From: Corythoichthys intestinalis
Taxonomy: Eukaryota; Chordata; Actinopteri; Syngnathiformes; Syngnathidae
Assembly (NCBI RefSeq): GCF_030265065.1
Contig: NC_080405.1
Span: 14,512,501-14,576,500, forward strand
DNA length: 64,000 nt
Direction of reading: 5' to 3'
A program made the translations under genes and the position numbers. This document shows positions 31,632-43,689 of the stretch, in pieces; position 1 is the first letter of the stretch, and the number at the start of each line of letters is the position of its first letter. Below the pieces are notes generated by a model that ran no database searches, had not been told where the DNA came from, and was given only the letters and a program-made list of their open reading frames with translations.

Positions 31632-32498
31632 TAGTGGTGGGAATCTTTGGGCACCTAACGGTTCGATTACGATTATGATTCAGAGGCTACGATTAGATTA
31701 TAAATCGATTATTGATGACCCCCTCCCTCCCGCCCCCCAAGCTATTAGCTGCTTTTAATGTTTCGTACAATACTTACAAAAATTGTACAAAAAGCCTCTC
31801 AGGCTTAAATAAACGACTATTTCAGGATCAAGTTAACAGTTCAAAACAGTCAATAAAATACTCAAGTCCCCATTCTGTATCAGCAGCTTTAAACTACATT
31901 CAATTAATTTAATGTTGTGAATCAACCGTTAAAGTTGTTAAAATTGCTCCCGTTATTCCATAATTTCCTTTCTGTCTACTTTCGACATGTGAAAGTTTTA
32001 AAACTGTTTTAAAAATAGATTCAAGTCAAAATTTTGCCGATTTAGTATTTTAGATAAAAAGTTAATTAGGTTTGCCAGGAAGGTTCGCTACAACAGCCTT
32101 CCAGGGAAGTCTACTGCTTTAAGATGGCGGCTGTTTACTAACGTCGGCAAGTCTGTCATTTCGCATCTAGTTCTTTACACATGTGATATCTACCATAGCA
32201 TTATGTGGATGTAGTTTGTAGCGGCTGTCGGCAGCAGTCAGGTATTATTGTTTTTTTATCTAGCGGCATGAGTTGAGCCAAAGCTGTGAGTTGAGCATTG
32301 TCATTACCCAGATAATGACAAGCATGATGTTTACTCTCGGTCCGTTCCTCATTGTGTCCTGAAGACCGCGCTGACTGTGTTTTAGTTCCGCTTTACTTGA
32401 CATATTTCGATAATTGAAATTTGGATGTTTGTGAATCGTTCACGAATCTTCCAGGGCCAAATCGCGAATAATCAAATCGGAAATTTCGCACACCTCTA
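31632..32498. mobile_element. Nested hAT-type element (TAGTGGTGGGAATC ends)
   Basis: Ends TAGTGGTGGGAATCTTTGGG and ...AAATTTCGCACACCTCTA, flanked by ATTAACAC (31624-31631) and ATTACCAC (32499-32506), matching at 7 of 8 bases. The left ~75 bp match the left end of the BED-finger-bearing fragment at 37133, so this may be a deletion product of that family. Confidence 0.75.
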
Positions 32499-32623
32499 AT
32501 TACCACATTTGCGCCTTTGATATGTGGAGCTACCAAGCCTCATCTGCCAAATCAAAGCTACAAACCTGTCAATCATCATTGACTTTAAGAACCAAACATG
32601 ATCTGCACTGTTGAGGAGGGAGT

Positions 32624-32646
32624 ACTGTACTGTACTGTACTGTACT
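32624..32646. repeat. GTACT microsatellite
   Basis: Uninterrupted 5-bp repeat (tactg/gtact) of about four to five units inside the 31093-32775 element. Confidence 0.85.
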
Positions 32647-33320
32647 AGCATGAAGCATAAAAACAAGTTTGCGTGTTCTTAAAAAAAAAAAAACACAAAA
32701 AAAATCGTACGTCCTTCTGATGCGAGTATTGCTCATCCGCACAGCAATGTTCCAACGATATATCGTTCAGGCCTACCTAAGCACATCAAATAAATGCTTT
32801 TTTTTTTTTTTTTAACTGCTGTAGGTGGCAGAAAGTACAATTCCATAAATGTATCCATCTGTCGCCATTCAGAAGAAAAACTGTGTTCCAACAAGTGGGC
32901 CCAGATTACTCACTAAGTACATTATTAAGTAAAGGAAGATGAGGTTATCATTTTTTTCCGGCCCATATACTTTTGTGGCTTCTTTCTTTAGAGGTGCGCC
33001 GTAACATTTCTGTAATGTAAAACACGTACCTTGGCTCAATTGAGTTAGGGAAACACAGCTTAAATTTCAATATTTGGGCAGCAAATATCAACACCGTAAC
33101 AAGTTGTGTGTGTCTATTAACCGTATAATAGCCAAAGTCTTAAAACAAGTGATCAAGGTTGTTTGGGCCACATTTTAAAAGAACAAGCATTGCAGTCATG
33201 TGTGTGAACATTCCCTCGTCCGGACCACCACAGTGAAATGAAGATCCACAGAGGAGCCGTGGAAGTCCAAGCGGGGGGGCCTTCCAAAAAGGCACGAGTG
33301 AAGGCGCGGGCCAGCGCAGC

Positions 33321-35126
33321 TCAGTATGTCTCCGGAATGTTAAAATTAAACTCCGATTTGGCCTCGGGTGGGTTGACATTGTTGGGCGCCCCCGGTCGGC
33401 CCATTAGCATGTGCTCTTCAGATTCGAAAATATCGTCCCAATTCAACGCCTGGCTCTGAGCAGGTGGGGGGACACCCTCTGGAGTAGGGGGCGCGCGGTA
33501 AGTGCCGCCGTCCTGGCCGATGAATGGCCCACCCGACACGTCTGCGCTCCACGAGTAGGCCTTCGTCTGCGTCGCCTTGAAAGGCAGCAAGCGGTAAATG
33601 TTGTCTTCCCCGTCCTTGGCCTTCTTGCCGCTGGGGGCTATGTGATGCACTTGCTTGCAGTGGTTGGAGAGTAGCTGGTAGTTGAGGAAGGTACCGTGGC
33701 ACATCAGGCACTGGTAGCGCCGCTCGCCCGTGTGTTGAATTTCGTGTTTAGTCCTGTACTCGGCCAGGGCGAAGACTTTGTCGCAGTAGCGGCACGGGTA
33801 CTTCCTTTCCCACGAGTGCGTATTGAAGTGACGGCGGAGGCTTGTTCGACACACGTAAGGACGTTTGCACACGGTGCACACGTAGAAAGTCTTGCCATCC
33901 ATGATCAGCTCGTAGTGGTTCTCGGACTCGGATTTGGACTTTTTCTTGTCCGGCGAGGACTTAGGGTTCTCGGAAAATTCCGGTATGGATCTCTTCTCTT
34001 TGTTAGCGTTCGAGCCTCCCTCTCCTGGATCTTCCTTCACTGGTACAATGTCGTAAGTGTTCTCTCCAATATTGGCGTAAACTTTACAATCAGGTGAAAT
34101 TGAATCAATTTCCTTGGCTGTGTGAAGCGTGACCGTCTTTTTCGTCGCCATCGCAGGATTGACAATATTTCTTGGACCGGAAGGGCTATCCGAGATGTCC
34201 AGCAATCGGATTTTGGAATCTCCTTGCTGCGGCAAAGTGAAAATTTGCTTTTTTTGGACTCCTAATACGTCATTGTTTTCCATCACTCTGCCGTTTCCAA
34301 ACGACTGCGGCGCAGCGGGCAACTCAGGGTTGAAGCTGCTGGACCTTGCTGGCGTGGTGGGAGTACTTCCTGGCGACATTCTGGCGGGGGAATTGAGGTT
34401 ATTGGAGCTGCTGTCGGGACTGTGCAACGGGCTTCTGTCAGGAAACTTTACATCTTGCGTTACTGCGGCTTCTTTCAATTTTGCACTTGAAGATTCTTCA
34501 CTTTGAGCCTTTTCAACTTTATCCACATTTGCTGAGTCCAGACAAATGATGTCCCCCGAGGCTTTCTGAGCTCCGGCGTCTGTCTTTGAGATGAACATGA
34601 CGTCATCGTCCGAGTCCTCGTCCTTATTCGCGGTGTTGCTCGACTGTTTGAACTCCTCCGTAGATATGGAGTAGGACTCCGAAATGATGGGCGTATTCAT
34701 CACTGATGATATTTGGTTTTGGGGGTCTTCATCCTTTGATAAACCGGGCACACATATGACTTGGGAAAGCGGGGTCGCCAGGTTAGCAATGAACTTCACC
34801 CCAAGTGTCTGCCCGGCGCTCATGAGCTCCTCCAGCAAGTCCGAGCGAATACGAACGATCTTTGAGCTGTATATGTAATTGAGGACATGTTCGAAGATCT
34901 CAGCTCGGATGCAGTTGAGTTCAATGACTTGCCCAGAGACAACAAAGAGCTGATGGAAATATGTACTCGATGCAGACAGGATGGTTTTGTGAGCGCGGAA
35001 CTTCTTGTCTTGTACTATTATGGTGACGTCGCAAAATAATCCACTCTTCCGCTGCTCATTCAATGACTTCAGCAACGTAGCTGAATAATGAGTGTCAGTC
35101 ACAGTGATTAGTTTTAGAGTTGGCAT
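33321..35126 (-). CDS. zbtb33: Kaiso, BTB/zinc-finger methyl-DNA-binding repressor
   Basis: A single uninterrupted frame of 601 codons, as in mammals where the Kaiso coding region lies in one exon. Residues 1-120 form the BTB/POZ domain (SLNEQRKSGLFCDVTIIVQD, KFRAHKTILSASSTYFHQLF, IYSSKIVRIRSDLLEELMSA), which dimerises and recruits co-repressors. A long acidic and serine-rich linker follows, with a KVYANIGENTYDIVPVKEDP block shared with human Kaiso. Three C2H2 fingers lie at about 416-495 (CTVCKRPYVCRTSLRRHFNTH; CRYCDKVFALAEYRTKHEIQH; CLMCHGTFLNYQLLSNHC). In Kaiso these fingers bind methylated CpG pairs and TCCTGCNA-type sites. The C-terminus FNFNIPETY matches human FEFIIPESY. The codon at 35126 is the natural start; a splice acceptor (ccactgcag) lies just 2 nt upstream of the ATG, so the 5' leader is on another exon. 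It lies tail-to-tail with tmem255a, as I recall for human. Confidence 0.97.
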   Translation of the reverse strand: MPTLKLITVTDTHYSATLLKSLNEQRKSGLFCDVTIIVQDKKFRAHKTILSASSTYFHQLFVVSGQVIELNCIRAEIFEHVLNYIYSSKIVRIRSDLLEELMSAGQTLGVKFIANLATPLSQVICVPGLSKDEDPQNQISSVMNTPIISESYSISTEEFKQSSNTANKDEDSDDDVMFISKTDAGAQKASGDIICLDSANVDKVEKAQSEESSSAKLKEAAVTQDVKFPDRSPLHSPDSSSNNLNSPARMSPGSTPTTPARSSSFNPELPAAPQSFGNGRVMENNDVLGVQKKQIFTLPQQGDSKIRLLDISDSPSGPRNIVNPAMATKKTVTLHTAKEIDSISPDCKVYANIGENTYDIVPVKEDPGEGGSNANKEKRSIPEFSENPKSSPDKKKSKSESENHYELIMDGKTFYVCTVCKRPYVCRTSLRRHFNTHSWERKYPCRYCDKVFALAEYRTKHEIQHTGERRYQCLMCHGTFLNYQLLSNHCKQVHHIAPSGKKAKDGEDNIYRLLPFKATQTKAYSWSADVSGGPFIGQDGGTYRAPPTPEGVPPPAQSQALNWDDIFESEEHMLMGRPGAPNNVNPPEAKSEFNFNIPETY

Positions 35127-35455
35127 GTCTGCAGTGGGGGAGGAAAAAAGCAGAATGGTGGATTAATGTGATAAAAGTAAACTTTTTTCACAATTTGAAT
35201 TTGTTCATATTCAAGTGTCATATTCTCCAATGTGCTTTAAGAGCTCATATACTGTACGTCTATTAGTCAAGTGCCCCAGGATGGTTAAAAGTCATATTGC
35301 ACCTGATGTTTGGAAGCAGTAACAGAATTTCCTATTTTAAATGTTGCTTTATCTTTTTCCAAGGATTTCAGTGATGCCCTTGGCCCAGAACCAATTCATG
35401 TAATAATTAAACAACAGTCATTTATTAAAAATAGGGATGCAACAATAGTTAATTC

Positions 35456-36980
35456 TAGAGGTTGACCGATATATCGGGCCTATATATGGACTTCTTTCCA
35501 ACATCGGCCATCAGCCAATTGACAAAACAGAAAAAGCCCATAAAAAAGGATTTTGATCAGGTATCTGTGTGGGCAATTGTGACCGCCGCTGACTGACGGT
35601 AGGACCCCGGAAGGACCCTGCAGCAGCTTGAAGCAATAATAACTGACTGCCGCCGATAGCCACTACAAACCATGCCCACGTTGCTACAAACTTCGCCCAC
35701 ATTATGCTACGTTACTACAAATTGTAATTGGGGTTCGTGCTTTTTATTCAATTTCAAAAGTGTGTTGACTTGGCATTTTGACTTTGCATCACCAGTAATA
35801 CCTGACTGCAGCCAACAGCCTCCAAACAAGCCTACATTGCTACAAACTATGCCCACATGATGCTACGGTAGATATCACATGTATATAGAACTAGATGTGA
35901 AATGACAGACACGGCGGCGTTAGCACATGTATAGACAACTAGATGTGAAATGACAGACTCGTCGGTGTTAGTAAACATCCGCCATCTTAAAACAGTAGAC
36001 TTCTCAGGAAGGCTCTGTTGTACGGAACCTAAGGTGAGTAACTTTTTATATTAAATACTAAATCGGCAAAATTTGACTTCATTCTATCTTTAAATGATGA
36101 AACAGTTTTGAAACTTTCACATGTCCAAAGTAGACAGAAAGGAAATAAAGGAATAATGCAATCACGGGAGCAATTTTAACAACTTTAACTGTTGATTCAC
36201 AACATAAAATGACTTCCAAAAATAGCAATTGCTAGTTACAATCTAATTATCGCAATATCTAAAATACCCCTGTGTCTAGTAAGTTAAGGATAAAGAATTG
36301 GGCTAGGGCCTATTGTCCCAAAAAAACCTTTGAACTTCACATAGAACAGTAAACAAATTCTTCGCGCCACTGTATCAACAGGGGCTTAGTTTGTATGAGG
36401 CGTGGTTTGTAGGGTGGCTCCGGCTGCAGTCTGACCCTTCTCGTTTGAAGGCAAGCTGCTACAGGAGGCTTCAGGCTTGCCTGTTTTGTAAATATTGAAA
36501 GATTAGTTTTTTATCTTGTATAAGAGAGTGTGCAATATTGCTTCAGCCTTTCAATGTGTTTACTGAGTGATCCTTACAGTCAAAATGTAACTCGAAGTGT
36601 TTGCGTAGCATTTGCGTTAGTATTAGCTTTAGCATGGCGCGCATCCTCTTAAACTCTCACTCTTAATTGTTTATATCTTGTTGTGACATCTCGGTGGGTT
36701 TAATTATTTAAAAATAATGTACTGTTCTTACGGAGTGTGTATAATCATAAAAAGAAGTGCTGTGTTTGTTGGTTTGGTAGCACTAGACTGAATTAATTGT
36801 TTAAGTCATCATTGTAAATTTAAAGCTGTTGAAGCAATTTAAAAAACAACGCCTTTCATCATCTACGTGCTTAAAAAAAGTATACCCGCCTAAAATACCG
36901 GCTTACAAAACCGGCTTTAAAATCGGCTGAAATTGTTTTTAGATATCGGCATTTGGAAATCCCATAACAGTCAATGTCTA
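35456..36980. mobile_element. hAT-type element (TAGAGGTTGACCGATATATCGG ends)
   Basis: It starts TAGAGGTTGACCGATATATC. The right part reads 'atatcggcatttgg' and ends ...GTCAATGTCTA. Flanking GTTAATTC (35448-35455) and GTTAATGC (36981-36988) match at 7 of 8 bases. It lies upstream of zbtb33, starting about 330 bp from its start codon. Confidence 0.7.
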
Positions 36981-37132
36981 GTTAATGCAATAAAATTTGC
37001 AGCAAAAAATGGCACTGAAGTGCATTTTTGGTTTTCAAACTAAAGACTACTGTGACCTTACCTGCTCACTCAACTATCACATTATCAAGGTCAATTCCTT
37101 TGTTTAATTCTATTATATACTATGATTACTAG

Positions 37133-37560
37133 AGGTGGGAATCTTTGGGCACCTAACGATTCGATTACGATTCAGAGGCTCCGATTCGATTATAAATCGA
37201 TTATTGATGCATGACACTCTGTCTCTGTGTTGTGTGATGACACGTGAACACTTTGTATGCCAAGCAGCTATTGCTATTGGCCTGCTACAGACCAATGAGA
37301 GCGGGCCAATAGCCACTCTTGACCAATGCCGGGGCCGCTTTTTCATATGGAGGAAAAACAAACTACTAGAGTGAAATGTCGGCGGTCTGGACATATTTCC
37401 GTTTATAATCTCCGTCAAGTACAATAACAGCATGCAAGATTTGCGGCCTGAAAGTTTCGGGCGGTGGCATGAAATCGTCCAGTTTCAATAGCTCGAACCT
37501 GATAAAACATTTGAAGACGAAACATGTGACCGAACACAAAAGAGTTTGAGCCTACAACAG
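37133..37560 (+). mobile_element. hAT left end with a BED zinc-finger remnant
   Basis: The end 'agaggtgggaatctttggg' matches the left end of the element at 31632. From 37376 the text reads MSAVWTYF, a stop, and then in another frame CKICGLKVSGGGMKSSSF and SNLIKHLKTKHV (37435-37537): a BED-type finger with the pattern C-x2-C ... H-x4-H, the usual N-terminus of ZBED-like hAT transposases. The rest of the transposase is absent. The right end was not found. Confidence 0.6.
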
Positions 37561-38335
37561 CAGGACTGCTATCCAGAGGAAGGGCGTTGGACCGGAAGCA
37601 ACGATCTCTGGTCAGTTCACTACGTCTACTTTACTTTTATTGTCTTTTACTGAAAGAAATGCCACAGTAATATGGGACCTGTTTCCAAAGTAGGGTTGCC
37701 ACCTTTCAGATTTAGAAATAAGGGACTCCCCCCTCCCGCTCAAAGCTGTACAGGTGACGAAAAATAGGGACTTCCCCAAACTCCTAAAATGCATAGAAAT
37801 CTATCTATCTATATATATTCGTTCATTTAAAAGTTGCGTTCTGTATTGAAGCAATACGGAACGCAACTTTTAAACCAACGATTCCTTGTTTCAAAGGACG
37901 GGTGGCAAGCCTATTCAAAAGTGCTGTAGAAGTAATCCGTAAGTAAGTATGTATGTTGTTGCTGGGGCACAGAGAAGGATGCTAATAGAGAGACACGATG
38001 CTGTGGTCAATTATTATTACTTATAATTTCATGAAAGTTGCACTGTTTGGCCTTTGAGAGGTTTAAAAAGGTTTATTCAGTTCATTCAGAGTTTATCATT
38101 ATGAATTTATTTTTACTTTCTTACTGTTGGGCTAGTATTATACATGTTTTGATTTCATAAATGTAGCACTATTTTGGACTTTGAGAGCCAAAGGTTTATT
38201 CAACTTTTGTCTACTAGGGTTTAGTAGACTATTCACTTTGTATTAGTCTTTTTTCTGTTTTGCAAAGATAAGCAGCAGCTTGACAAAGCCATGATAGGAA
38301 TGGTTTCACATCCAAGTATGTAGCTCTTTGGAAAA

Positions 38336-38341
<6 letters not shown>

Positions 38342-38366
<25 letters not shown>

Positions 38367-38368
38367 TA
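38342..38368. repeat. TA dinucleotide microsatellite
   Basis: About twelve TA units following an A-run, then 'cacatgg'. A second TA array closes the window (63976-64000). Confidence 0.95.
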
Positions 38369-38404
38369 CACATGGCGGAAAACACAGACAAGACTGAAAA
38401 AGCA

Positions 38405-39180
38405 GTTTCTGCTCTTGCACTCCTCTTTAAAAGAAACTGCTGTATTTTAAGCCAAAACCACTGTTGTGTTTGATAGACATAAACATATTGTATGTCTATA
38501 TGCTGCCATAGCAGATTCATGGCGCATGAAGCCCCCGAACTATTTTCAATTTGCCCGTTTTACCCTGAAAACCCCTGTTTACAGACAGCGCGCAACCGCT
38601 TTTGTTTCAACCCAGCCATAAAACAAAGGTAATTAATTATATTTATTATTCAAAATGACTGTCATTTTTAGCATAGAATCATTAATTGATGTCTAATATT
38701 TCGTTTAAAAAAAAAAGACTTTAAAAAATTATTCACTCGCATATTTTAAACTTTTAAACAAATGACGTCACAATGAAAAAAATGGTGTCTGCAAAAAAGT
38801 CACGGATATTTACCTCATAACTATCACATAATTGTATTTTTTTTTTGTTTCTGTCGCATTTTTTCCGATATGTTAGATAATAAATAATCGATCCAAACAA
38901 AGAAAAATAGGGGGAAAAAACGTTTAAAAAGGTAAATATATGAAAAAGGAAATGTCGACCACACCTTGATGTCTACAATTGCATAGTGACCCTTGTTATA
39001 TTACCATGTTTCACCCATAAAATCCCCCAAAAATCCAGCTGTGGCCATCCACAGCTGTGTCTTGACTCTCAGTGATACATGCTATATGGAGTTTTTGGAT
39101 CGAAACAAGGTAAGTACGCGATAATATCTAGTTAAAGTCATGGCGTCTGAAATTCTGCTCTCGCGTGCTCTCACCTCCAG
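38405..39180. repeat. Dispersed repeat, copy 2 of an inverted pair
   Basis: Inverse relative of 13010-13795. Matching blocks include 'cgcgcaaccgcttttgtttc' near 38589, 'gttatattaccatgtttcac' near 38995 and 'agctgtggccatcc' near 39040. It is interrupted by differing A/T-rich gaps. Family unknown. Confidence 0.5.
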
Positions 39181-39361
39181 ATAGGATTTTGCTGTTTACA
39201 TTTTTTTTAAATGCCCTCCTGTTAAAAATTTTTCTTCCCCAGAAAATTGAGATTTTAAGCTTGCCAATGATGTATCACACGTGCATATCGGACAATTTGG
39301 AAAGTTGGCTAAATTGGGGGTTTCAGAGCGGAACTTCAAGTCACCTGAGTGTTTTCTGCCA

Positions 39362-39450
39362 TATATAAATGGGGTGGTATCGGTATCGACCGATACTGCA
39401 CAGCCAGGTATTGGTATCGGGGCCAAAAAATGGTATCGGTGCAACACTAA
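39362..39450. mobile_element. Right end of a hAT-like element
   Basis: Dense 'ggtatcggtatcgaccgata' text ends in 'ggtatcggtgcaacacta' (39432-39450), the usual right terminus (TAGTGTTGCACCGATACC inverted) of a fish hAT family. No partner end was located to the left, so the extent is unknown. Confidence 0.4.
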
Positions 39451-40860
39451 ATACTAATACCATTACTAGTACTATTATTACTGTTACTACTATTATTATT
39501 ACTATTCTATTATATATACATACAGACATACAACAGCCTTAAAAGAAAAATGCTATGCAATAAACTGCATTAACCTGTTTGTAAATACTGTAAAAATGAC
39601 TTTGTATGTAATAGGACCAATTACTGATTAATGTCTAAATTAAAAAATAATAATACATTCTATTGCTGTTTCTCGACTGTTTCGAATCCTATTGCTTCAA
39701 AACTGTATTTTATGGTGATCGAAATATTATGTCTTTAAAGATATCGATTATGTATCGAATCTCAACCCATGTTTCCGTATTGAAAAAAGCACATTATCAT
39801 TTGTGTTGTGAACACCAGTTGCATTACAAGTATTCCCTAGTGCCAAGAAATTAAATATATAACTAAATAAAGCTGTGGAGATTTTTTTGTATTTAATAGT
39901 GAGTACAATGCAGTAATGACTGAACCAAGATACTTAAGGAAATTATTCTCAGGTTTCTAATAGGATCAAATGTGATGACAATCAATATTTTGATCGCACA
40001 TATGTGAAGGAAAAAAATCAAATTCCTAGGTTTACATACAGAAACCCTGACGCTAAACACAAGCAATCATCCACATCACAATAATAATCAGAAGTGACGT
40101 TCGCTAGTTTTCCTTCGGCCAAGAGGTAGCGTTTCCAGTGACGTTAAAAGACTGACTTCATAGATTGAAAATGTTGCACATTGTGTGTACTCGTATGTGC
40201 ATTTTTGTAGTTACTAAAAAATATGTCAATACCTTTATGTTGTCTTGTTATGAACAAAAGAACAGCGCGGGCCTATATTATGACAGCTCGCATATGTAAA
40301 CGCTTCCAGAAATGCACAACACTTCATACATTTGACTCAGAAGGGCGATCGAATGACAAGATGAATATCGAATGCAAAACAGTTTACCTGCGCCTTGTAA
40401 GTTTTCCGCCTGCGTAAAGAAAGTAGAAAAGCGGCGTTGAAGCTAGTTGCGTTAGCCGCTTGGCTACACAATGGCTAAGCGGAGGGGCTTCACCTGCCAA
40501 ACGAGGGTTGCGTTGTCGAGTGATTGTCACAACAACCACGAGGAGTCGCCACTGCGTGGCATCAAAACGTTCATTTCAGATTGACATTTTAATGAAAAAC
40601 AGCGTAACATGTCTTGGAAACCTATCGTCCGGCAAAAAACAAACAAACAAACAAAAAAAACTTTCAGATGAGGAACCACTTCCGGGTTGTCTGGACTCAT
40701 GTTACCTGTCACCAATTTAAGTACCCATGATTAACCAAAAATAAAGTTAAAATGTTCGATCTTAGTTTCACCTTAAAGCGCAAGCAATGGTGCTTCACGA
40801 TGTAACATAGTCATGATAAATTACAAAACATATAACTCTCAAGCAACCCATTATAAACAT
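39451..40860. other. Intergenic stretch without recognised features
   Basis: AT-rich sequence with a small trinucleotide-rich tract (39480-39515). No gene, clean inverted repeat or protein similarity that I recognise. Confidence 0.5.
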
Positions 40861-40866
40861 TTACTT

Positions 40867-41900
40867 AATGGCAAATAAAATCCTAACAACGTGTGTATTT
40901 GCCTGTGAGTTACCAATGCAAAGTTACATTGTTTAAACGTAAGATGACACATTCAACATGGTGGCGAACTGACGTACGGTGTTGTGTCTAATGGCTTACC
41001 GCTCGTTCTACGTCACTTCCGCTTATTAATATTCATGACGTTAGCAACTGATGCTAAGGGGGGACACGCTACCTTACTTAATGGCTAATAAAATCCAAAC
41101 AACGTGTGTATTTGCATGTGAGTTGCCAATGCAAAGTTAAATTGTTTTAACGTAAGACGACACGTTCAGCATGATGGTGAACTGACGTAAGGTGTTTTTT
41201 TTTAATTTTTTTAAAATTGAACAATACCAAACATACACATAACAGACAATAATACAAAGCAACTAGTTCACATGGAATATAATCTTCTCAACACGTCTAC
41301 ATCGTAAGACATACAAAAAAATAAAAATAAAAATAAATAAATATAAATAATAATTCAAGAGGAAACTCAATATATTATAAGCTAAACAATTTTGCATGAG
41401 CTTCTAGAGTAGACTTGCATTTATTATTTTGTATCATATTAAGTGATGTCAAATATGATTCAAATTCAACCAAAAGAATTTTAAATTTCGGATTTACTTT
41501 TTAAAATTTAGATTTATGAATATGAAATTTCCCTAGCAATATATAAAGATTTAATATAGTAATTTTTTTTTTTTAATCTTTGGATTCAAATACAGTAATG
41601 ATTGTTTTTCCCTTTAAGTCAATGTTTTGTTTAGTTTGACATAAAATATATTTTTGAAGATCCGTCCAAAACTTTGCACTAATGGGGCAACCATAAAACA
41701 AATGAGTCACGCTTTCAGGTTCAGTCTTACAAAATGTACATTTGTTGTCAATATCCTTAAAACGAGACAAGTGCACGTTAGTCGGGTGTACATTATGTAA
41801 AACTTGACATACGGTGTTGTGCCTAATGGCTTACCGCACGCTACACGTCACTTCCGCTCATTAATATTCAGGACGTTAGTAACTGTTGCTAAGGGGGGAC
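40867..41900. repeat. Tandem duplication of ~220 bp, second unit split by a LINE
   Basis: Unit 1 (about 40867-41084) runs from 'aatggcaaataaaatcc' to 'aaggggggacacgctac'. Unit 2 begins 'taatggctaataaaatcc' near 41083 and stops near 41200, then resumes at about 41809 with 'acggtgttgtgcctaatggc' and ends at 'aaggggggacacgctaac' (about 41900). The gap holds an L1-like fragment. Confidence 0.8.
41192..41803 (-). mobile_element. 5'-truncated L1-like LINE fragment
   Basis: On the minus strand 41776-41573 encodes the C-terminal zinc-knuckle region of an L1-type ORF2: HLSRFKDIDNKCTFCKTEPE and VTHLFYGCPISAKFWTDLQK (pattern C-x2-C ... H ... C ... FW). A T-run at 41199-41216 is the poly(A) tail read from the other strand. 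Probable target duplication: tgacgtaaggtgtt (41191-41204) against tgacatacggtgtt (41805-41818). Confidence 0.75.
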
Positions 41901-41952
41901 ACGCTAACGTTTGTCCCCAATAGTAAATGGATGGAAATAGTCTACGAAGGAG

Positions 41953-42144
41953 ATGTTTACAGAGCTAAACCTTCCAATTATGTCCGAAAATGATTTCCTT
42001 TGTGCCAAATTAACTGGTAAAGATGTGGAAGAATATACAAATGTTCAGTTAAAGCGATGGCTTGAGTGTCGAGAGCTGAAAAAGAGCCGAGCTGATCCAC
42101 ATCTTTTTCCTTTCGCCACTGACAATGACGTTCTCCTGTTTTAA
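41953..42144 (+). CDS. SAP-motif-like N-terminal fragment, possibly transposon-derived
   Basis: A 63-residue frame, MFTELNLPIMSENDF..., carries KLTGKDVEEYTNVQLKRWLE. This resembles the SAP-like start of teleost transposon-associated proteins (for instance those with YqaJ-type nuclease domains), where a short helix pair precedes 'LKxWLxCRGL'. It ends at an ordinary stop, with no downstream domain. I treat it as a leftover exon; the family is a guess. Confidence 0.3.
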   Translation: MFTELNLPIMSENDFLCAKLTGKDVEEYTNVQLKRWLECRELKKSRADPHLFPFATDNDVLLF

Positions 42145-43340
42145 CAAGCTATCCTTTACCCCCATATCCCCTGTCTTTCTTATATATTATGTCCTCTGGT
42201 TGTCTTACGTCTCTGACCTTTCTTGGGGGTAATTTATATTGTTAGTCTTGTGTAGCGATTGCAAATGCTACTCAGTGACAGCGAACGGACACTATCATTA
42301 TGAGGTCTATGATTCGCTTTTGTTGCCTCGTTTGCTAGCTTCCAGCCACATATTATGCAGAATACACTGGGTTGTAGGCTCCTCTTCCCGCTCAGCAGGT
42401 AGCCTTTTCCTTGTAAAACAGCTGTCCAAAGACATCGCTACCCACAGCACACAGTCCACAGCAGCTAACATTACTGTATGTATTGACTGGCGCTGGGCTG
42501 CTATAGGTGTGCAAACACCCCAGTAATGGCGGCCAACCACTAGAGGGCTACGTACACAAATCTCTACCCTGATTAGTCAAAAGAGTAGACAGGCATATTG
42601 ATGTGTCAAGAGGCACACGCCAGATTGTGGTCGTTAACAAATTATTTATCATTTCTCCATGGCCCAGTAGCAAATGCGCCATAGACCGGTACCGGTCCCC
42701 GGACCAGTGGTTGGGCATCACTGTCCTAGAAGGCAGAAGTCTGTAGTACAAACAGGAAGCATTTTAGCAGGGGGTGTGAGAGTCTGACAACACCAGCCAA
42801 AATCCACCTATTTACAGACAAAACTATTTACAGATGTAGTGTCACTTCATCTACAAGTTTTTGCACCTTAAAACACACCAATAGTGTCCAATAGCATTAC
42901 GTTCCTATGGCAAATGCACAATTAGGGGCCAAATTGCCATACCGTTGAGGCACAGGTGTTCAATCGACAGAACACCAGCTTAAGTATGCTGTGGATGTTG
43001 ATTGATGTTGGTTCACTTATCTGTCCAATCCTGTAATCAGAATGTTGACACACCTACACACACTGGGAGAATTTGGACCGGGGCTGAGAGCGCAGAGGCC
43101 CTAATAGATATTTTCGTACACATGCGCTTAAACTGACTGTGGCTGATTCACTCTCCTAGAAGTACATTTAACTCTGCCACAGGCATCTGTGTTCAACTCA
43201 CCTAATTGACACTGTGCCAAGAGCGATCTTTACGCTGCTAGTGTTAAAGCAACATCCAAATAAACACCGATAAACTCAAAATAATTTACACCAAAATATC
43301 AACTCTATAGAATTCTGTGCAGTCACACTGTATCTCGCAC
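42145..43340. other. Intergenic, with one hAT-like end
   Basis: At 42640-42725 'ggaccagtggttgggcatca' + 'ctg' looks like the right end of a fish hAT element; no left partner was found. The rest carries no recognised gene. Confidence 0.35.
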
Positions 43341-43689
43341 TGTGCTGTCCTTCTAGCCGGGAACTCCAGACTCACCGCTGTTCCAGCCATAGAGTCTGGT
43401 GACTGTTCAGCGGATCAAATTACCAGGGCAGAGCAAGCCTCAGCAACCAGACAGCGGAGTGGACCAATCAGTGACGGGCGGACGTGATGTTGGTAAAGCG
43501 ACAAGAAACTCTAGCACGAGGACGTAAACATACGAAGAGCGGAGAACGGAGAAGTTTATTCAAAATGGCTAGCGCGTGTTATGTGTTTTTGGTCATGTAA
43601 AACTGAATTTACCGCAGATAGGAACATATTGTCGGCTCTCCCGTTCGCCATCTGTGTTGTTGTGGAGACGACTTCCGACGCACAAGAGT

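Larger units (their letters stand above)
31093..32775. mobile_element. hAT-type element (TAGGCCTGAACGATAT ends)
   Basis: It begins TAGGCCTGAACGATATTGG and ends with the inverse ...GATATATCGTTCAGGCCTA. Flanks CCTAAGTG (31085-31092) and CCTAAGCA (32776-32783) match at 6 of 8. A second partial left end repeats at about 31222 ('agacctgaatgatattgg'). Another hAT at 31632-32498 is nested inside. Confidence 0.75.

Noticed and set aside
33696-34506. Plus-strand frames of 133 and 125 codons
   Set aside because: Antisense shadows of zbtb33 with no domain.
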